Shown: positions 36,896 through 45,664, numbered from the stretch's first letter. The stretch is DNA of 64,000 nt from Methanosarcina horonobensis HB-1 = JCM 15518 (GCF_000970285.1 NZ_CP009516.1:620001-684000), one strand, 5' to 3'. Notes: a model not told the origin generated them from the letters alone. Numbers and translations: made by a program.

Positions 36896-38182
36896 ATGTC
36901 AGGCATTATACTAGACATCGTAGAGCTACTGCTTACCGCAGAGATCTATAACCGCTATTCAGAACTGGATGTTAACGATCTTCCCAAAAACATCCGCAAA
37001 AGTTACTGGAACAGCGTGGAAAAAACAGTTCCCAAGCCCATAATAGCTTCATTTGTCAGAATCGAAAAACTATATGGGATAACAGATATTGAAAAAACCG
37101 TGAGGAATGTACCTTTCATAAGTGTTGATAGGTCTCACTTTGAACTCCGCCTTAGTGCTTTTGAACTTGCCGCGGAATGGTTTGAAAAACAGGAAGGTTC
37201 TCAGGAGAGAATCGAAAATAATCCTGTCCTTGCCTACTATTTCGGGGAGATCCGAAAGGTCGAGGCTGCAAATTATGCAGTAGCAAAAGCAAAGATCAGG
37301 CCAAAGGAAGTCGACAGAGAATGGATAGAATCCCTGATAGCTGAAATCAGGAAAGAAGACAAGAGCGAGGAGATGCTTAAGCTCGTTGTCATTATCGCTC
37401 CTGAGGACGTAAAACAGAAAGTCAGAGATCTTGTGCTCACGGAAGAGCAGCAGGATGAAATTGAAAAAATCATGAAAGCCATTCAGCACAGGGAATATCT
37501 GCGGGAGATAGGGTTGCACGATATAGGAAAGCTCCTGTTTGTCGGGCCTCCGGGCACAGGTAAAACCTCAGTTGCCCGTGCACTCTCAGAACAGCTCTCC
37601 ATTCCCTTTGTTGAGGTTAAGCTCTCAATGATTACAGATCAGTATCTTGGCGAGACTGCAAAGAATATAGATCGCGTTTTCCTGCTTGCAAAGAAACTGA
37701 ACCCCTGCATTCTTTTCATAGATGAGCTGGACTTTGTTGCAAAAGCCAGGACTTCGGACGAAAACGCTGCAATTAAAAGGGCAGTCAATACCCTCCTGAA
37801 AGCTATAGATGAAATCAGTCTGGTAGAACATGGGGTCCTTCTTATTGCTGCAACGAACCATCCCAGAATGCTTGACAGTGCGGCGTGGAGACGTTTTGAT
37901 GAAATTGTTCATTTCCCTCTGCCTGACCTTGACATGCGTAAAAATATCCTGGATATTGTGACCAGGCATATAGAAGGTGACTTTGATACGTCAGAGATTG
38001 CGGCCCTGACAGAGAATTATTCGGGTTCTGACCTGCGCATGGTTATCAGGGAAGCCGTCCTTAGTGCTCTTCTCGAGGAACGCAAAGTTCTTACCCAGAA
38101 GGACCTGCTGGAAGCAGTAAATTCCTTTGATGAAAGGGCAGACCTCAAGTCCGACGAGTACGTAGGGAAGAAATCCTCATGA
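36896..38182 (+). CDS. AAA+ ATPase of 26S-protease/CDC48-like type
   Basis: A 428-residue protein. Residues 1-190 are an unassigned helical region; then one AAA domain with Walker A FVGPPGTGKTS, Walker B CILFIDELDFVA, sensor 1 IAATNHP and the second region of homology with AAWRRFDEIVHFPLPD. It is shorter than a proteasome-activating ATPase and has no N-terminal coiled coil. Its stop overlaps the start of the metallo-hydrolase gene (38179), suggesting joint action, with the partner perhaps a substrate-processing enzyme. Role unknown. Confidence 0.8.
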   Translation: MSGIILDIVELLLTAEIYNRYSELDVNDLPKNIRKSYWNSVEKTVPKPIIASFVRIEKLYGITDIEKTVRNVPFISVDRSHFELRLSAFELAAEWFEKQEGSQERIENNPVLAYYFGEIRKVEAANYAVAKAKIRPKEVDREWIESLIAEIRKEDKSEEMLKLVVIIAPEDVKQKVRDLVLTEEQQDEIEKIMKAIQHREYLREIGLHDIGKLLFVGPPGTGKTSVARALSEQLSIPFVEVKLSMITDQYLGETAKNIDRVFLLAKKLNPCILFIDELDFVAKARTSDENAAIKRAVNTLLKAIDEISLVEHGVLLIAATNHPRMLDSAAWRRFDEIVHFPLPDLDMRKNILDIVTRHIEGDFDTSEIAALTENYSGSDLRMVIREAVLSALLEERKVLTQKDLLEAVNSFDERADLKSDEYVGKKSS

Positions 38183-38919
38183 GACTAACTCTGCTTGGGA
38201 CCGGGGATGCGGTAGGGACCCCTAAAATCGGGTGTAACTGCCCGGCATGCTCTGATGCCCGCGAGGGCGGAAAGAGCCAGCGCCTTCGTTTTTCTATCCT
38301 TGTGGAATCGTGTCAGGGTAAAATCCTTATTGATACCAGCCCCGATCTCAGGCAGCAGTTTCTCAGGCAAAAGCTTTCTGGCGTAGATGCCGTAATCTGG
38401 ACACATGGGCATTATGACCATTATGCAGGTTTCGGGGAATTTTACAGGGTTCAGAATAAAGTTAATGTTTATGGAGTTCAAGAAACCCTGGACTACATAG
38501 ACCAGTATGTTTCTTTCCTGAAACCAAGGTATCATTACGTAAAGTTCTATGAACCCTTTGAATTGATCGGGCTTCAATTCACACTTTTTAAGGTTACTCA
38601 TCCCCCTGTAGAAACTCCTGCAGGAGTTGTTATCCGGGAGGGCAACACCAAAATTGTAATTACGGGGGACACGAGTCCTGATATTCCTGAAAAAAGCCTG
38701 GAATTAATAAAAGACCCTGATCTTCTTATTGCAGATGCCATCGTTCCCCCTCACATCCATATCAAGAAGCATATGAACTCAGAAGAGGCTATGACGCTTG
38801 CTCAAAAGCTTAATGCAAAAGAAGTGGTACTGACCCACCTCAGCCATCTCTTCCGCCCGCATCGCATTGAATCAATGTTTTTACCTCTCGGATACGACGG
38901 GCAGGTCTTTGAGTTTTAA
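38179..38919 (+). CDS. Metallo-beta-lactamase-fold hydrolase (PhnP-like)
   Basis: A 246-residue protein with the metal-binding motif THGHYDHYAG (HxHxDH), the N-terminal CNCPAC cluster (residues 19-24) typical of PhnP-like phosphodiesterases, GDTSPD as the later metal ligand and LTHLSHLFRPH at the end. Family members cleave cyclic phosphodiesters such as phosphoribosyl cyclic phosphate. It overlaps the AAA ATPase gene by four bases. The specific substrate is not evident. Confidence 0.85.
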   Translation: MRLTLLGTGDAVGTPKIGCNCPACSDAREGGKSQRLRFSILVESCQGKILIDTSPDLRQQFLRQKLSGVDAVIWTHGHYDHYAGFGEFYRVQNKVNVYGVQETLDYIDQYVSFLKPRYHYVKFYEPFELIGLQFTLFKVTHPPVETPAGVVIREGNTKIVITGDTSPDIPEKSLELIKDPDLLIADAIVPPHIHIKKHMNSEEAMTLAQKLNAKEVVLTHLSHLFRPHRIESMFLPLGYDGQVFEF

Positions 38920-39065
38920 AAATTTCTCATTTTTCCCAAGATTTTTTATTTAACTTTAAGGCGGGAAGTCCCCTTCCTCGGAGCGAAGCGACAGTTGGGG
39001 GATGAAAGCCGTCAACTTCACTATATTAAGTTTAACAAAACCTATATATCTTTTTAAAACGCATA

Positions 39066-40190
39066 ATGTATAGTATGTTAAAAGCCTACAAATATCGAAT
39101 CTACCCTAGCAAAAAACAAAAGGAAATGATACAAGTTCATTTTGGTGCATGTAGATTTGTCTATAACTGGGCTTTAGAACAAAAGATAAAAACTTATGAA
39201 CAAACTAAGAAACCAATATCAAGATTTGATTTACAGCACATTTTAGTCCATGAAGTAAAACCTTCTAACAAATGGTTGAAAGAAGCTAATTCACAGGCTT
39301 TACTTGCCTCTTTGGTAAATGTAGAATCAGCATTTACGAAATTCTTTAGAGAAAAATCCGGATTTCCCAATTTCAAATCTAAGAAAAATCCGGTTCAATC
39401 ATATCAAATGCCTCAACATTATGCGGTAGATTTTGAGAAGCAGATAATTAAGCTTCCTAAAATAGGTGAAGTTAAAACCATACTTTATAGAAGGTTTGAA
39501 GGCAAACTTAAAACCGCAACAATTTCAGGATCAAGTACAGGAAAATATTATATCAGTATCCTTGTAGATAATGAAAAAGATATTCCTGAAAAGCAGAACT
39601 TTTCAGAATCAACTACAATAGGTATTGATGCAGGCATCAAAGATTTTGCAGTTCTATCAAATGGAGAAAAGGTTGAAAATCCAAAATACCTTAAAAATTC
39701 TCTAAAAAGAATGAAAGTTCTCCAAAAAAGAGTATCGAGAAAAGTTAAAGGCTCTAAGAATAGGAATAAGGCTAGACAGCATCTTTCAAAAATCCATGAA
39801 ACTATTAGCAATCAGAGAAATAATTTCCAGCATCAACTCTCTTTTAGACTGATTAGCGAGAACCAAGCTATTGCGCTGGAAACTCTGAATGTTAAAGGTA
39901 TGGTAAAAAATCATTGTCTGGCTCAGTCCATTTCAGATGCTTCGTTGAGTAGTTTTGTAACAAAATTAGAGTATAAAGCTGAATGGTTGGGAAAAACCAT
40001 TTTACGAATAGGAAGATTTGAGCCATCTTCTAAATTATGCAATGTTTGTGGGTATCACAATTCCAATCTAACTCTTGATGTTAGAGAGTGGACGTGTCCT
40101 GATTGCAAAACAAAGCATGACAGAGACATAAATGCTGCAATCAATATCAAAAAGTTCTCTCTTCAAGATCAAAATCTTATAGTTATCTGA
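39066..40190 (+). CDS. tnpB: TnpB RNA-guided endonuclease (IS605 OrfB)
   Basis: A 374-residue, apparently intact TnpB, ancestor group of Cas12. RuvC residues: Asp188 in TIGIDAGIKDF, Glu272 in AIALETLNVKGM and Asp354 in HDRDINAAINI. Zinc finger Cys325/Cys328 and Cys344/Cys347. The usual N-terminus MLKAYKYRIYPS begins at the second ATG (39075), which may be the true start; 39066 adds three residues. TnpB proteins cut DNA guided by an RNA made from the element's right end, which is present here. Confidence 0.93.
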   Translation: MYSMLKAYKYRIYPSKKQKEMIQVHFGACRFVYNWALEQKIKTYEQTKKPISRFDLQHILVHEVKPSNKWLKEANSQALLASLVNVESAFTKFFREKSGFPNFKSKKNPVQSYQMPQHYAVDFEKQIIKLPKIGEVKTILYRRFEGKLKTATISGSSTGKYYISILVDNEKDIPEKQNFSESTTIGIDAGIKDFAVLSNGEKVENPKYLKNSLKRMKVLQKRVSRKVKGSKNRNKARQHLSKIHETISNQRNNFQHQLSFRLISENQAIALETLNVKGMVKNHCLAQSISDASLSSFVTKLEYKAEWLGKTILRIGRFEPSSKLCNVCGYHNSNLTLDVREWTCPDCKTKHDRDINAAINIKKFSLQDQNLIVI

Positions 40191-40300
40191 CACCTATGGA
40201 ACGTAGGGGATGAGCTTGTGGACTTGCGAACGGTAGTTCGAGGGATGAAGCAAGAAGCCCCTTCCTCGCTTTCATCAGAAAGCAGGGAGGGGTAGTTCAC
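40150..40300 (+). ncRNA. Putative omega RNA (reRNA) of the tnpB element
   Basis: In this family the guide RNA spans the 3' end of tnpB and the right end, with the guide taken from flanking DNA. Here 40191-40300 is rich in short stems (GTAGGGG, GAACGGTAGTTC, GGGATGAAG, then CCCC...GGGG) and ends TAGTTCAC just before AT-rich DNA. Extent inferred from family knowledge, not from a fold calculation. Confidence 0.5.
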
Positions 40301-40333
40301 TTATTTACTGAACTGAACAGAATCACTCATTAA

Positions 40334-40627
40334 TTATAACTTTTGTCTGGTGGTTTGATATGTGATGATAGTAAAAGAAAGTTCGGCACTAATCATATAT
40401 TGAAAATATTCGATTTCGTAAAAATTTTTGATTTTATCCAAATGGTTTCTGTAACTTTTTTTGTTTATGTTGTATACTAAAATTCCAACTTTTATCGATA
40501 TGTATACAGGCTTATTAAAGCTTAAACTTTCTTTTTCCCCAGATAATTGGAGTGTTTCACCTGCTACCAGAAACATGGCTTGAAATGGATCTATTTCTTT
40601 AGATAGACTGGCGTTTAAACCTACCAA
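40334..40627 (-). CDS. Hypothetical protein, doubtful
   Basis: A 97-codon frame starting with TTG and lacking a ribosome site. It reads GEKESLSFNKPVYISIKVGI then LVYNINKKSYRNHLDKIKNF, with a mixed, fairly protein-like composition. It lies between the tnpB element and a divergent membrane-protein gene and resembles nothing I know. It may be a remnant of a gene damaged near the element. Confidence 0.3.
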   Translation of the reverse strand: MVGLNASLSKEIDPFQAMFLVAGETLQLSGEKESLSFNKPVYISIKVGILVYNINKKSYRNHLDKIKNFYEIEYFQYMISAELSFTIITYQTTRQKL

Positions 40628-40720
40628 TCAGCAGGTAAACATAATTCGCATTGAAGCATTAAGTTAATATTTATCTTAATATTTTTTATTTTATGAAAGG
40701 AATTTATACGGTGTACAAGC

Positions 40721-41086
40721 ATGAATCAGCATTACTTTTCTTTAGATGATTATTATAAATCCCTCATAAATCTTGACGGCATGAACGATTATTATAAGTA
40801 TTTCATAGGTCTTGACGGTATTATACTTACTTTCTTAATAATAAAGAGTTATCCAACGGTTATTAATTTATCAACGAAAACTAGCTTTCTTATTATGTTA
40901 GTTGGCACCTGTTGTGTGTTAATTGATAATTGGAATCGAAAATCAATAGCTTACAGATTATATGTTGAGCTATATGATAATGAATATCAAGCTAATTCTG
41001 ACTATAAAGCTGGTAAAATATTTATAAACTTAATTTTTTATGTAATCTCTATATATTTAGTATCTGGTGTGTTTTGTGCTCTCTGA
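40721..41086 (+). CDS. Small membrane protein, unknown
   Basis: A 121-residue protein with a polar start containing two DDYYKSLINLDG/NDYYKYFIGLDG-like repeats (residues 8-33), then hydrophobic helices at about 30-43, 54-68 and 101-118, and a charged region between (NWNRKSIAYRLYVELYDNEY). The first 33 residues look like an internal duplication. AT-rich codon use compared with the neighbours, which together with the adjacent mobile element suggests acquired DNA. No family recognised. Confidence 0.5.
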   Translation: MNQHYFSLDDYYKSLINLDGMNDYYKYFIGLDGIILTFLIIKSYPTVINLSTKTSFLIMLVGTCCVLIDNWNRKSIAYRLYVELYDNEYQANSDYKAGKIFINLIFYVISIYLVSGVFCAL

Positions 41087-41398
41087 TACTCGCCCATAGG
41101 CTTTCATGAAGAGGTTATTTAATTTGGGCGGGAGGTGAAGAACCGCCCACCAGATTCGACGAGAGAATAGGCCTATCATACTTTATTTTTAATATGTTAT
41201 TTAATATCCAACGCTGCTATTTATAAAAAGTTCCTGTATCAAAATAATGATTCGTTTCTTATTTTCTGTTTTTCTAAGAGGCTCTAATTTTTAATTAGTC
41301 ACATATAAATACAAGTAAATCCAATTTTAAAATTGGATTTTTATATTTCTACTTATTATAAAATAGAAAAATAATGAAGCAAAAAGGGAGTGATGCCT
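41087..41398. other. Gap with terminator-like hairpin
   Basis: TGGGCGG at 41125-41131 pairs perfectly with CCGCCCA at 41143-41149 around an 11-base loop, 39 bases after the preceding stop. Nothing coding was seen in the rest; TATA-like sequence near 41325-41345 probably serves the DUF378 gene. Confidence 0.5.
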
Positions 41399-41632
41399 AT
41401 GGCAGTAAGAAATCCGGTAGACTTAATTGCACTTATACTTGTTATAGTGGGCGGATTAAACTGGGGGCTTATAGGGCTCTTTGATTTTAACCTTGTAGAT
41501 GCTATCTTCGGGGTAGGAAGCACTCTTTCGAGAATTGTGTACATAATTGTTGGGCTTGCAGCTCTTTATATGATCTATTTCACTGTAAGAGCTGAAACGT
41601 ATCCGACTCATGAGGCCGCAGTACGTCACTAA
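41399..41632 (+). CDS. DUF378 small membrane protein
   Basis: A 77-residue protein with two transmembrane helices and the DUF378 core VDLIALILVIVGGLNWGLIG then LFDFNLVDAIFG, as in Bacillus YuzA. The function of the family is unknown. ATG 41399 is chosen for AAGGGAG eight bases upstream; GTG and ATG a few codons earlier lie on the site itself. A long hairpin follows the stop. Confidence 0.85.
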   Translation: MAVRNPVDLIALILVIVGGLNWGLIGLFDFNLVDAIFGVGSTLSRIVYIIVGLAALYMIYFTVRAETYPTHEAAVRH

Positions 41633-41633
41633 G

Positions 41634-41703
41634 TAAAAAAGATTGGAAAAGCTCCTTTCCGGTGTAATGCTGTGAAAGGGCCTTAACCAGCTAATCTTTT
41701 TCG
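41634..41703 (+). terminator. Stem-loop after the DUF378 gene
   Basis: AAAAAGATT at about 41636-41644 pairs with AATCTTTTT at about 41693-41701; inside, CCTTTC pairs with GAAAGG. It begins right after the stop codon and ends in a T run, consistent with transcription ending. Confidence 0.5.
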
Positions 41704-41889
41704 GAAGGCTGGACTAAAAATTAAGATAAGGCCATTTTTTTTAGACATTTTATTTTTATTTCTTTTATCTTTATTTTCAATCTAATTTTTCAGTTATAAC
41801 TAAAGCTCAGGTTTTACAGTTTTACACGCATTATCAATTTTTGATATGTGTAATTTTACTGACATTTACTTTTATAACTTATTCTCGTT

Positions 41890-42372
41890 TCACTTCTCTT
41901 TCATGTTTTTCAGTTCTGAAAGCACTTTCTCAGCATGCCCTGCAGCTTTAACGTTATCCCATATCTTTACAATTTTTCCTTCAGGGTCGATAAGAAAAGT
42001 TGTCCTGACAGCACTTATAACATCCTTGCCCCTGAAGTATTTGGGATGCAGGACGTCATACTTTTCGTGGATTTCCGCCTTCTCGTCGGAAAGCAGCTTT
42101 ATTTTAAGCTCTTTCTTTTCTATGAATTTTCTGTGAGATTCCTCACTATCTCTGCTGACTCCCAAAATTATCGCATCTTCGGCTTCGAAATCCTTTCTCA
42201 GACAACTGAAGTTTTTTGCTTCCAGGCTGCAGCCCGGAGTGTTATCCCTTGGATAAAAGTACAGGACTACCCATTTTCCTCTGAGATTTTCAAGGCACGT
42301 CCGGTTTCCTTCCTGGTCCGGAAGGCAAAATTCAGGTGCAGTTTTTCCTGATTCCAGTGATGTTTTTGCCAT
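41890..42372 (-). CDS. bcp: Peroxiredoxin, Bcp/PrxQ type
   Basis: A 160-residue thiol peroxidase with peroxidatic Cys48 in PRDNTPGCSLEAKNF and a likely resolving Cys57 in FSCLRKDF, the spacing of atypical two-Cys Bcp enzymes being near. It also carries LGVSRDSEESHRKFIEK. It removes H2O2 and organic peroxides with thioredoxin-like donors. Single gene; GGGGGAAAATATGG gives the start context. Confidence 0.93.
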   Translation of the reverse strand: MAKTSLESGKTAPEFCLPDQEGNRTCLENLRGKWVVLYFYPRDNTPGCSLEAKNFSCLRKDFEAEDAIILGVSRDSEESHRKFIEKKELKIKLLSDEKAEIHEKYDVLHPKYFRGKDVISAVRTTFLIDPEGKIVKIWDNVKAAGHAEKVLSELKNMKEK

Positions 42373-42564
42373 ATTTTCCCCCTAGTAAGTCCATACTGCA
42401 TATACGCAGTTCCTGAACAAATTTAAAATTATATAACCTAATCTCATTATACAAGTTATATTTTTAATGTATTACTCTTTCTTTATTTCAATTATATCTT
42501 TTTTGCTTCTTTCATTCCTTTTTTGCTCCCGTTTTCATATATTTTATTTTGTACTCTTTTGAGT

Positions 42565-43590
42565 TTATATTTTTCTTTTCCAGGGCAGGACTGCCGCTTC
42601 AAACGACAGGATCGAGCCCATGAGCCAGCCTGCCCAGAGCAAAAGCCCTGCAAGCCCGAGGACGAAAAAGTAAAGTCGTTTTCGTGTTGATTTTACGCCG
42701 TATCCTTCATTCTTCATACTCAGAACCAGAGCTATAGTTCCAAGAACTATGCTAGCAAGAACCAGAAAAATTGTAATGATTACTTCGGGAGAATATGAAC
42801 TCCTGCTCAGTGAAACCATCATCTGGAGTATATATGATAAGCCTGTACCCAGAAAGAAAAGGCCTGCAAAAGCTCCTGCCCAGTGTGCCGGATTGAACCT
42901 GGCTGCAGCTTCCTTTTTAAGTGAAATTGCCAGAATTCCGGCTGCGAGGGTTATTCCAAGCGGGAAGAATATAAAAGGCAGGCTCTGTCCTTCCCAGCGG
43001 TAGATCCTTATCTGGTTAAGAGGAATAAACAGCCATTCCATAAGGGAAAACTTTTCCCTATACCCCAGAATAACCCCGTAATTGCCACTTTCTTCAATAG
43101 AACTTACTGTTGCATAGTATGTGCCGCTTTCCGGGGCATCGAGATCTGCACGGACAAGGGAATAGAAAGCGCTCGGAGTAAACCCCTCGTACGTTGCGCT
43201 TTCAGGCATCTTTCCCGAAAAGACCTTTGCTCCGTATCCTTCAGGAATTTCTACGGTTTCTGGCACTTCCCCTTCATCCACAAGCCCGGGTCCTATAAGG
43301 ATCAGATCTGGAACAAAAGTTTGGCTCTCCTCTCCGGCGGGGATGATCAACCCAAGTGAGATCCTTTCCCCTTCTTCAGCCTCAAAACTGTAGTATTGAA
43401 GATCTCCCCCTGAAAACTGCCCGTAGAGTACCCTGGATTTTGCAGGGTCCTCAACATGAGTTGCTGTGTCAGGGTTCCTACCTCCCCCTTCGAAAACCGG
43501 AACATGAGCAAATGCGGGAGTAAATACAAAATAAATACAAGCCACTAAAATACACAGCAAGGCAGAATATCTTGATATCCTCCATTTCAT
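42565..43590 (-). CDS. Membrane protein with extracellular beta-sandwich domain
   Basis: A 341-residue protein. A signal peptide (LLCILVACIYFVFTPAFA) precedes an extracellular domain at about 29-185 with the feel of a PPC-type beta-sandwich (GQFSGGDLQYYSFEAEEGER, SGTYYATVSSIEESGNYGVI). Four or five transmembrane helices follow to residue 335 and a basic end WKRKI. Unknown function. Monocistronic between convergent or divergent neighbours. Confidence 0.7.
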   Translation of the reverse strand: MKWRISRYSALLCILVACIYFVFTPAFAHVPVFEGGGRNPDTATHVEDPAKSRVLYGQFSGGDLQYYSFEAEEGERISLGLIIPAGEESQTFVPDLILIGPGLVDEGEVPETVEIPEGYGAKVFSGKMPESATYEGFTPSAFYSLVRADLDAPESGTYYATVSSIEESGNYGVILGYREKFSLMEWLFIPLNQIRIYRWEGQSLPFIFFPLGITLAAGILAISLKKEAAARFNPAHWAGAFAGLFFLGTGLSYILQMMVSLSRSSYSPEVIITIFLVLASIVLGTIALVLSMKNEGYGVKSTRKRLYFFVLGLAGLLLWAGWLMGSILSFEAAVLPWKRKI

Positions 43591-43747
43591 AGACTAAACT
43601 CTCACCTGCTGTCAGTAAATAGGTATCAGAATCTAGAATTAGAAATAAAATCCCTGATTTATGTTCAGGTTTAAAATTTATTTCAGGCTTTAAAGATCAA
43701 AGTTTCCTGTCGAAAGCCCTTTCTGAGATGCATTCAAAATTCATCTT

Positions 43748-44077
43748 ATGCGAATCTGGGATATCCCTCCTGAGAAAATGTGCCGGAACCACCTGTTAGG
43801 GGAGCATCGAGAATTACATGCTTTATGGTCCATAATAATCAACAACAAGAAAGCTTATGCCCATCATCCTGAGACTCTGCGCTGGAAAGGAAAACTAAAA
43901 GCCCTCTACCTGAGGCATGAAGCTCTGGTCAATGAGATGACTGCGAGAGGTTATAAGCACCATACCCCCCTTGACCCTGCTCTTGCGACAGGAAAAGCCG
44001 TGCAGGACGAGTTTGTGAATACCTATGAGGAGCAGGTCCGGATCCTGAAAGAAAGAGGGTGTAAATGCAGGGTTTGA
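43748..44077 (+). CDS. Endonuclease V (pyrimidine-dimer glycosylase)-like protein
   Basis: A 109-residue protein resembling the T4 DenV family: CRNHLLGEHRELHALWSII parallels the phage enzyme's QHLMAEYRELPRVF region, including Glu19, Arg21 and Glu22, and LYLRHEALVNEMTARGYKH parallels its later helix. In DenV the amine of Thr2 attacks the lesion after Met removal; here residue 2 is Arg, so either Met is kept or chemistry differs. It ends with CKCRV. Single gene, tail-to-tail with the permease genes. Repair of UV damage is the family role; activity here is uncertain. Confidence 0.7.
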   Translation: MRIWDIPPEKMCRNHLLGEHRELHALWSIIINNKKAYAHHPETLRWKGKLKALYLRHEALVNEMTARGYKHHTPLDPALATGKAVQDEFVNTYEEQVRILKERGCKCRV

Positions 44078-44087
44078 TCCTGCTTTT

Positions 44088-44723
44088 TTAAGGGAACTCT
44101 GACTCAGCTTTTATGTACAGTGACTCCCTTTCGTCTGCTGACAGTATCTTTTCAATTGCCAGGGAGAAGAGGAGAATCAGGGGAATGCATACTGCTACTT
44201 GAATTACCGTGAACTTCGCTCCCATATATGAAATTTCATAGATTAAAAGAGGAATTTTAGTCGTGGACCATACTCCAAGGAAAAATAATACATATGCAAA
44301 TTTTGCTTTTTTCTTCATTAGAAGCACGGCAATCGGAAAAGCGATATAAAGGGGGCCTGCTGCAGCAGATCCTAAGAATAAAGCTGTGAGTATTCCTTTA
44401 AGGCCTGAACTTTCTCCCATATACCTGATGAATGTTTCTTTAGGGACCCATACATCTAGCAGGCCCATAAAAATAAAAATAGGAGGAATAAGGCCTAGCA
44501 TTTCCTGCGTGTTCGATACTGAAATTTCTAAGGCTTTAAGACCTGCAGGCGAGTTTACACAATACAGAACGATTATAACAAAAGAAGTAACTATAACGAA
44601 TCTTAATCTTTTTATCAAGGAAAAGGCTCTTTTTTTCAGACTCATTTTTTCATTTTTGGTTTTTTTATTTTCAGGTTTTACATATTTATTCTCGGAACTG
44701 ATGGATATGCCCTGAATACTCAT
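44088..44723 (-). CDS. Permease half, COG0701/ArsP-like (second part)
   Basis: A 211-residue protein with a basic N-terminal tail (about 1-35) and five helices, including LIPPIFIFMGLLDVWVPKET and GSAAAGPLYIAFPIAVLL, which match the conserved cores of the COG0701 permease family. A normal member has both halves in one chain; here this half and the protein at 44723-45208 are separate and joined by TAATG overlap, so they likely assemble as a heterodimer. The substrate is unknown; related permeases export organoarsenicals. Confidence 0.7.
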   Translation of the reverse strand: MSIQGISISSENKYVKPENKKTKNEKMSLKKRAFSLIKRLRFVIVTSFVIIVLYCVNSPAGLKALEISVSNTQEMLGLIPPIFIFMGLLDVWVPKETFIRYMGESSGLKGILTALFLGSAAAGPLYIAFPIAVLLMKKKAKFAYVLFFLGVWSTTKIPLLIYEISYMGAKFTVIQVAVCIPLILLFSLAIEKILSADERESLYIKAESEFP

Positions 44724-45208
44724 TACATGAACCTCCAGATCACTATTGTGAAAATTAGAGACACAAAAAATGCGAATGCGTTTCTCAGGATTGCTATGCG
44801 TCTGCTGAAGTATTTGATTTCAAGGGGCAAGGTTACAATTCCAACTGCCATAAGTGAAGAAACGAAGGCTGCAATCTGTGCATATCCTGCTCCCCCATTA
44901 AGAAGGGCAGCTCCCAGTGGAAAAGCAACAAAACCAGGAATCAGTGCAATAGAACCTGCCGTAAGTGAAAGAACAATACCAGAAAAACCAGACTCGGAAC
45001 CAATAAGCATTGAAATGGCCTCCGGGCTTAAAACAGCTAAAGTAATTCCTGCAAACATCATAACCGATAGGATTTCCGGAAGAAGACCTGAAAAGGACCT
45101 CCAGGCTTTAAGAAGAGCAATTTTTGTTTTTTTCTGATCCTTTAAGTAAGAAATAATCAGAAAAAGAAATGCAGAGATATAAAGATAAATGGTATTCAGG
45201 GAAATCAT
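44723..45208 (-). CDS. Permease half, COG0701/ArsP-like (first part)
   Basis: A 161-residue protein with a first anchoring helix, the short cytoplasmic stretch KDQKKTKIALLKAWRSFSGL, and further helices with TLAVLSPEAISMLIGSESGF and GSIALIPGFVAFPLGAALL, a repeat of the same fold elements seen in the next gene (GSAAAGPLYIAFPIAVLL). It follows the PadR gene by 29 bases on the same strand, so the regulator and the two permease halves form an operon. Confidence 0.7.
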   Translation of the reverse strand: MISLNTIYLYISAFLFLIISYLKDQKKTKIALLKAWRSFSGLLPEILSVMMFAGITLAVLSPEAISMLIGSESGFSGIVLSLTAGSIALIPGFVAFPLGAALLNGGAGYAQIAAFVSSLMAVGIVTLPLEIKYFSRRIAILRNAFAFFVSLIFTIVIWRFM

Positions 45209-45237
45209 CTCTTTTTAGCTGTACTGGTATTTTGGGC

Positions 45238-45573
45238 TTAAATTTGCAATTTTTCGTAAGTCTCCAGGAAAAAATCCAGGTCTTGCCTTCTTTTTTCAAT
45301 ATCCTGCTTGAGTTCACTTAGTCTTTCCATTCCTTTCAGAGTTATTCGATACCATTTTTTTGCAGGTCCGGGTTCCGATGTGTCCCAGTAGGCTTCAATG
45401 GCTCCTTCTTTTTCCAGACCATTCAGTGCCCTGTAAAGAGCAGGGGTATCTATTAGATTGAAGGGCATCTCCTCATCAAGTCTTTTAAACAGAAGGGCTC
45501 CATAAGCCGGCTTCTGTGCCAGAAAAAGAAGTATAAAAGCTGGGGTATGGCGAAAGTATTTGTTCATGGACAT
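45238..45573 (-). CDS. PadR family transcription regulator
   Basis: A 111-residue winged-helix repressor: FRHTPAFILLFLAQKPAYGA, then LIDTPALYRALNGLEKEGAI, wing WDTSEPGPAKKWYRITLKG and a C-terminal dimer helix with ELKQDIEKRRQDLDFFLETY, all standard for PadR. The ATG at 45573 (or 45567) gives a normal length; the frame is open up to 45774 but crosses the operator. It likely controls itself and the permease pair. The inducer is not evident. Confidence 0.85.
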   Translation of the reverse strand: MSMNKYFRHTPAFILLFLAQKPAYGALLFKRLDEEMPFNLIDTPALYRALNGLEKEGAIEAYWDTSEPGPAKKWYRITLKGMERLSELKQDIEKRRQDLDFFLETYEKLQI

Positions 45574-45635
45574 GATCGATACATCTGATTCTGCTTGCTT
45601 ATATGGAATCTTATTCTTTCTTCTTACTACTTTTA

Positions 45636-45664
45636 ACACCTTAGTGTATTTAACACTATGGTGT
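45636..45664. promoter_or_regulatory. PadR-type operator overlapping a TATA element
   Basis: ACACCTTAGTG and CACTATGGTGT form an inverted repeat (10 of 11 pairs) around TATTTAA, which can serve as TATA box. It lies 63-91 bases upstream of the PadR start and about 40 bases before a possible divergent gene at 45703. Autoregulation by the PadR protein is the obvious reading. Confidence 0.65.

Larger units (their letters stand above)
38955..40300 (+). mobile_element. tnpB-only IS200/IS605-group element (IS1341 type)
   Basis: Between the hydrolase gene and 40300 lies a tnpB gene flanked by stem-loop-rich ends. Left: GGGAAGTCCCC... TTGGGGGATGAAAGCC at about 38963-39010. Right: CCCCTTCCTC and AGGGAGGGG around a GCTTTC/GAAAGC hairpin at about 40257-40292, ending TAGTTCAC. 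CTTCAC also occurs after the left stem-loop (39016). No tnpA is inside; the nearest, at 23906, has different ends. Borders are estimates. Confidence 0.65.

Noticed and set aside
23740-40300. One composite IS605 element with tnpA at 23906 and tnpB at 39066
   Set aside because: They are 15 kb apart with essential genes between and their end structures differ.
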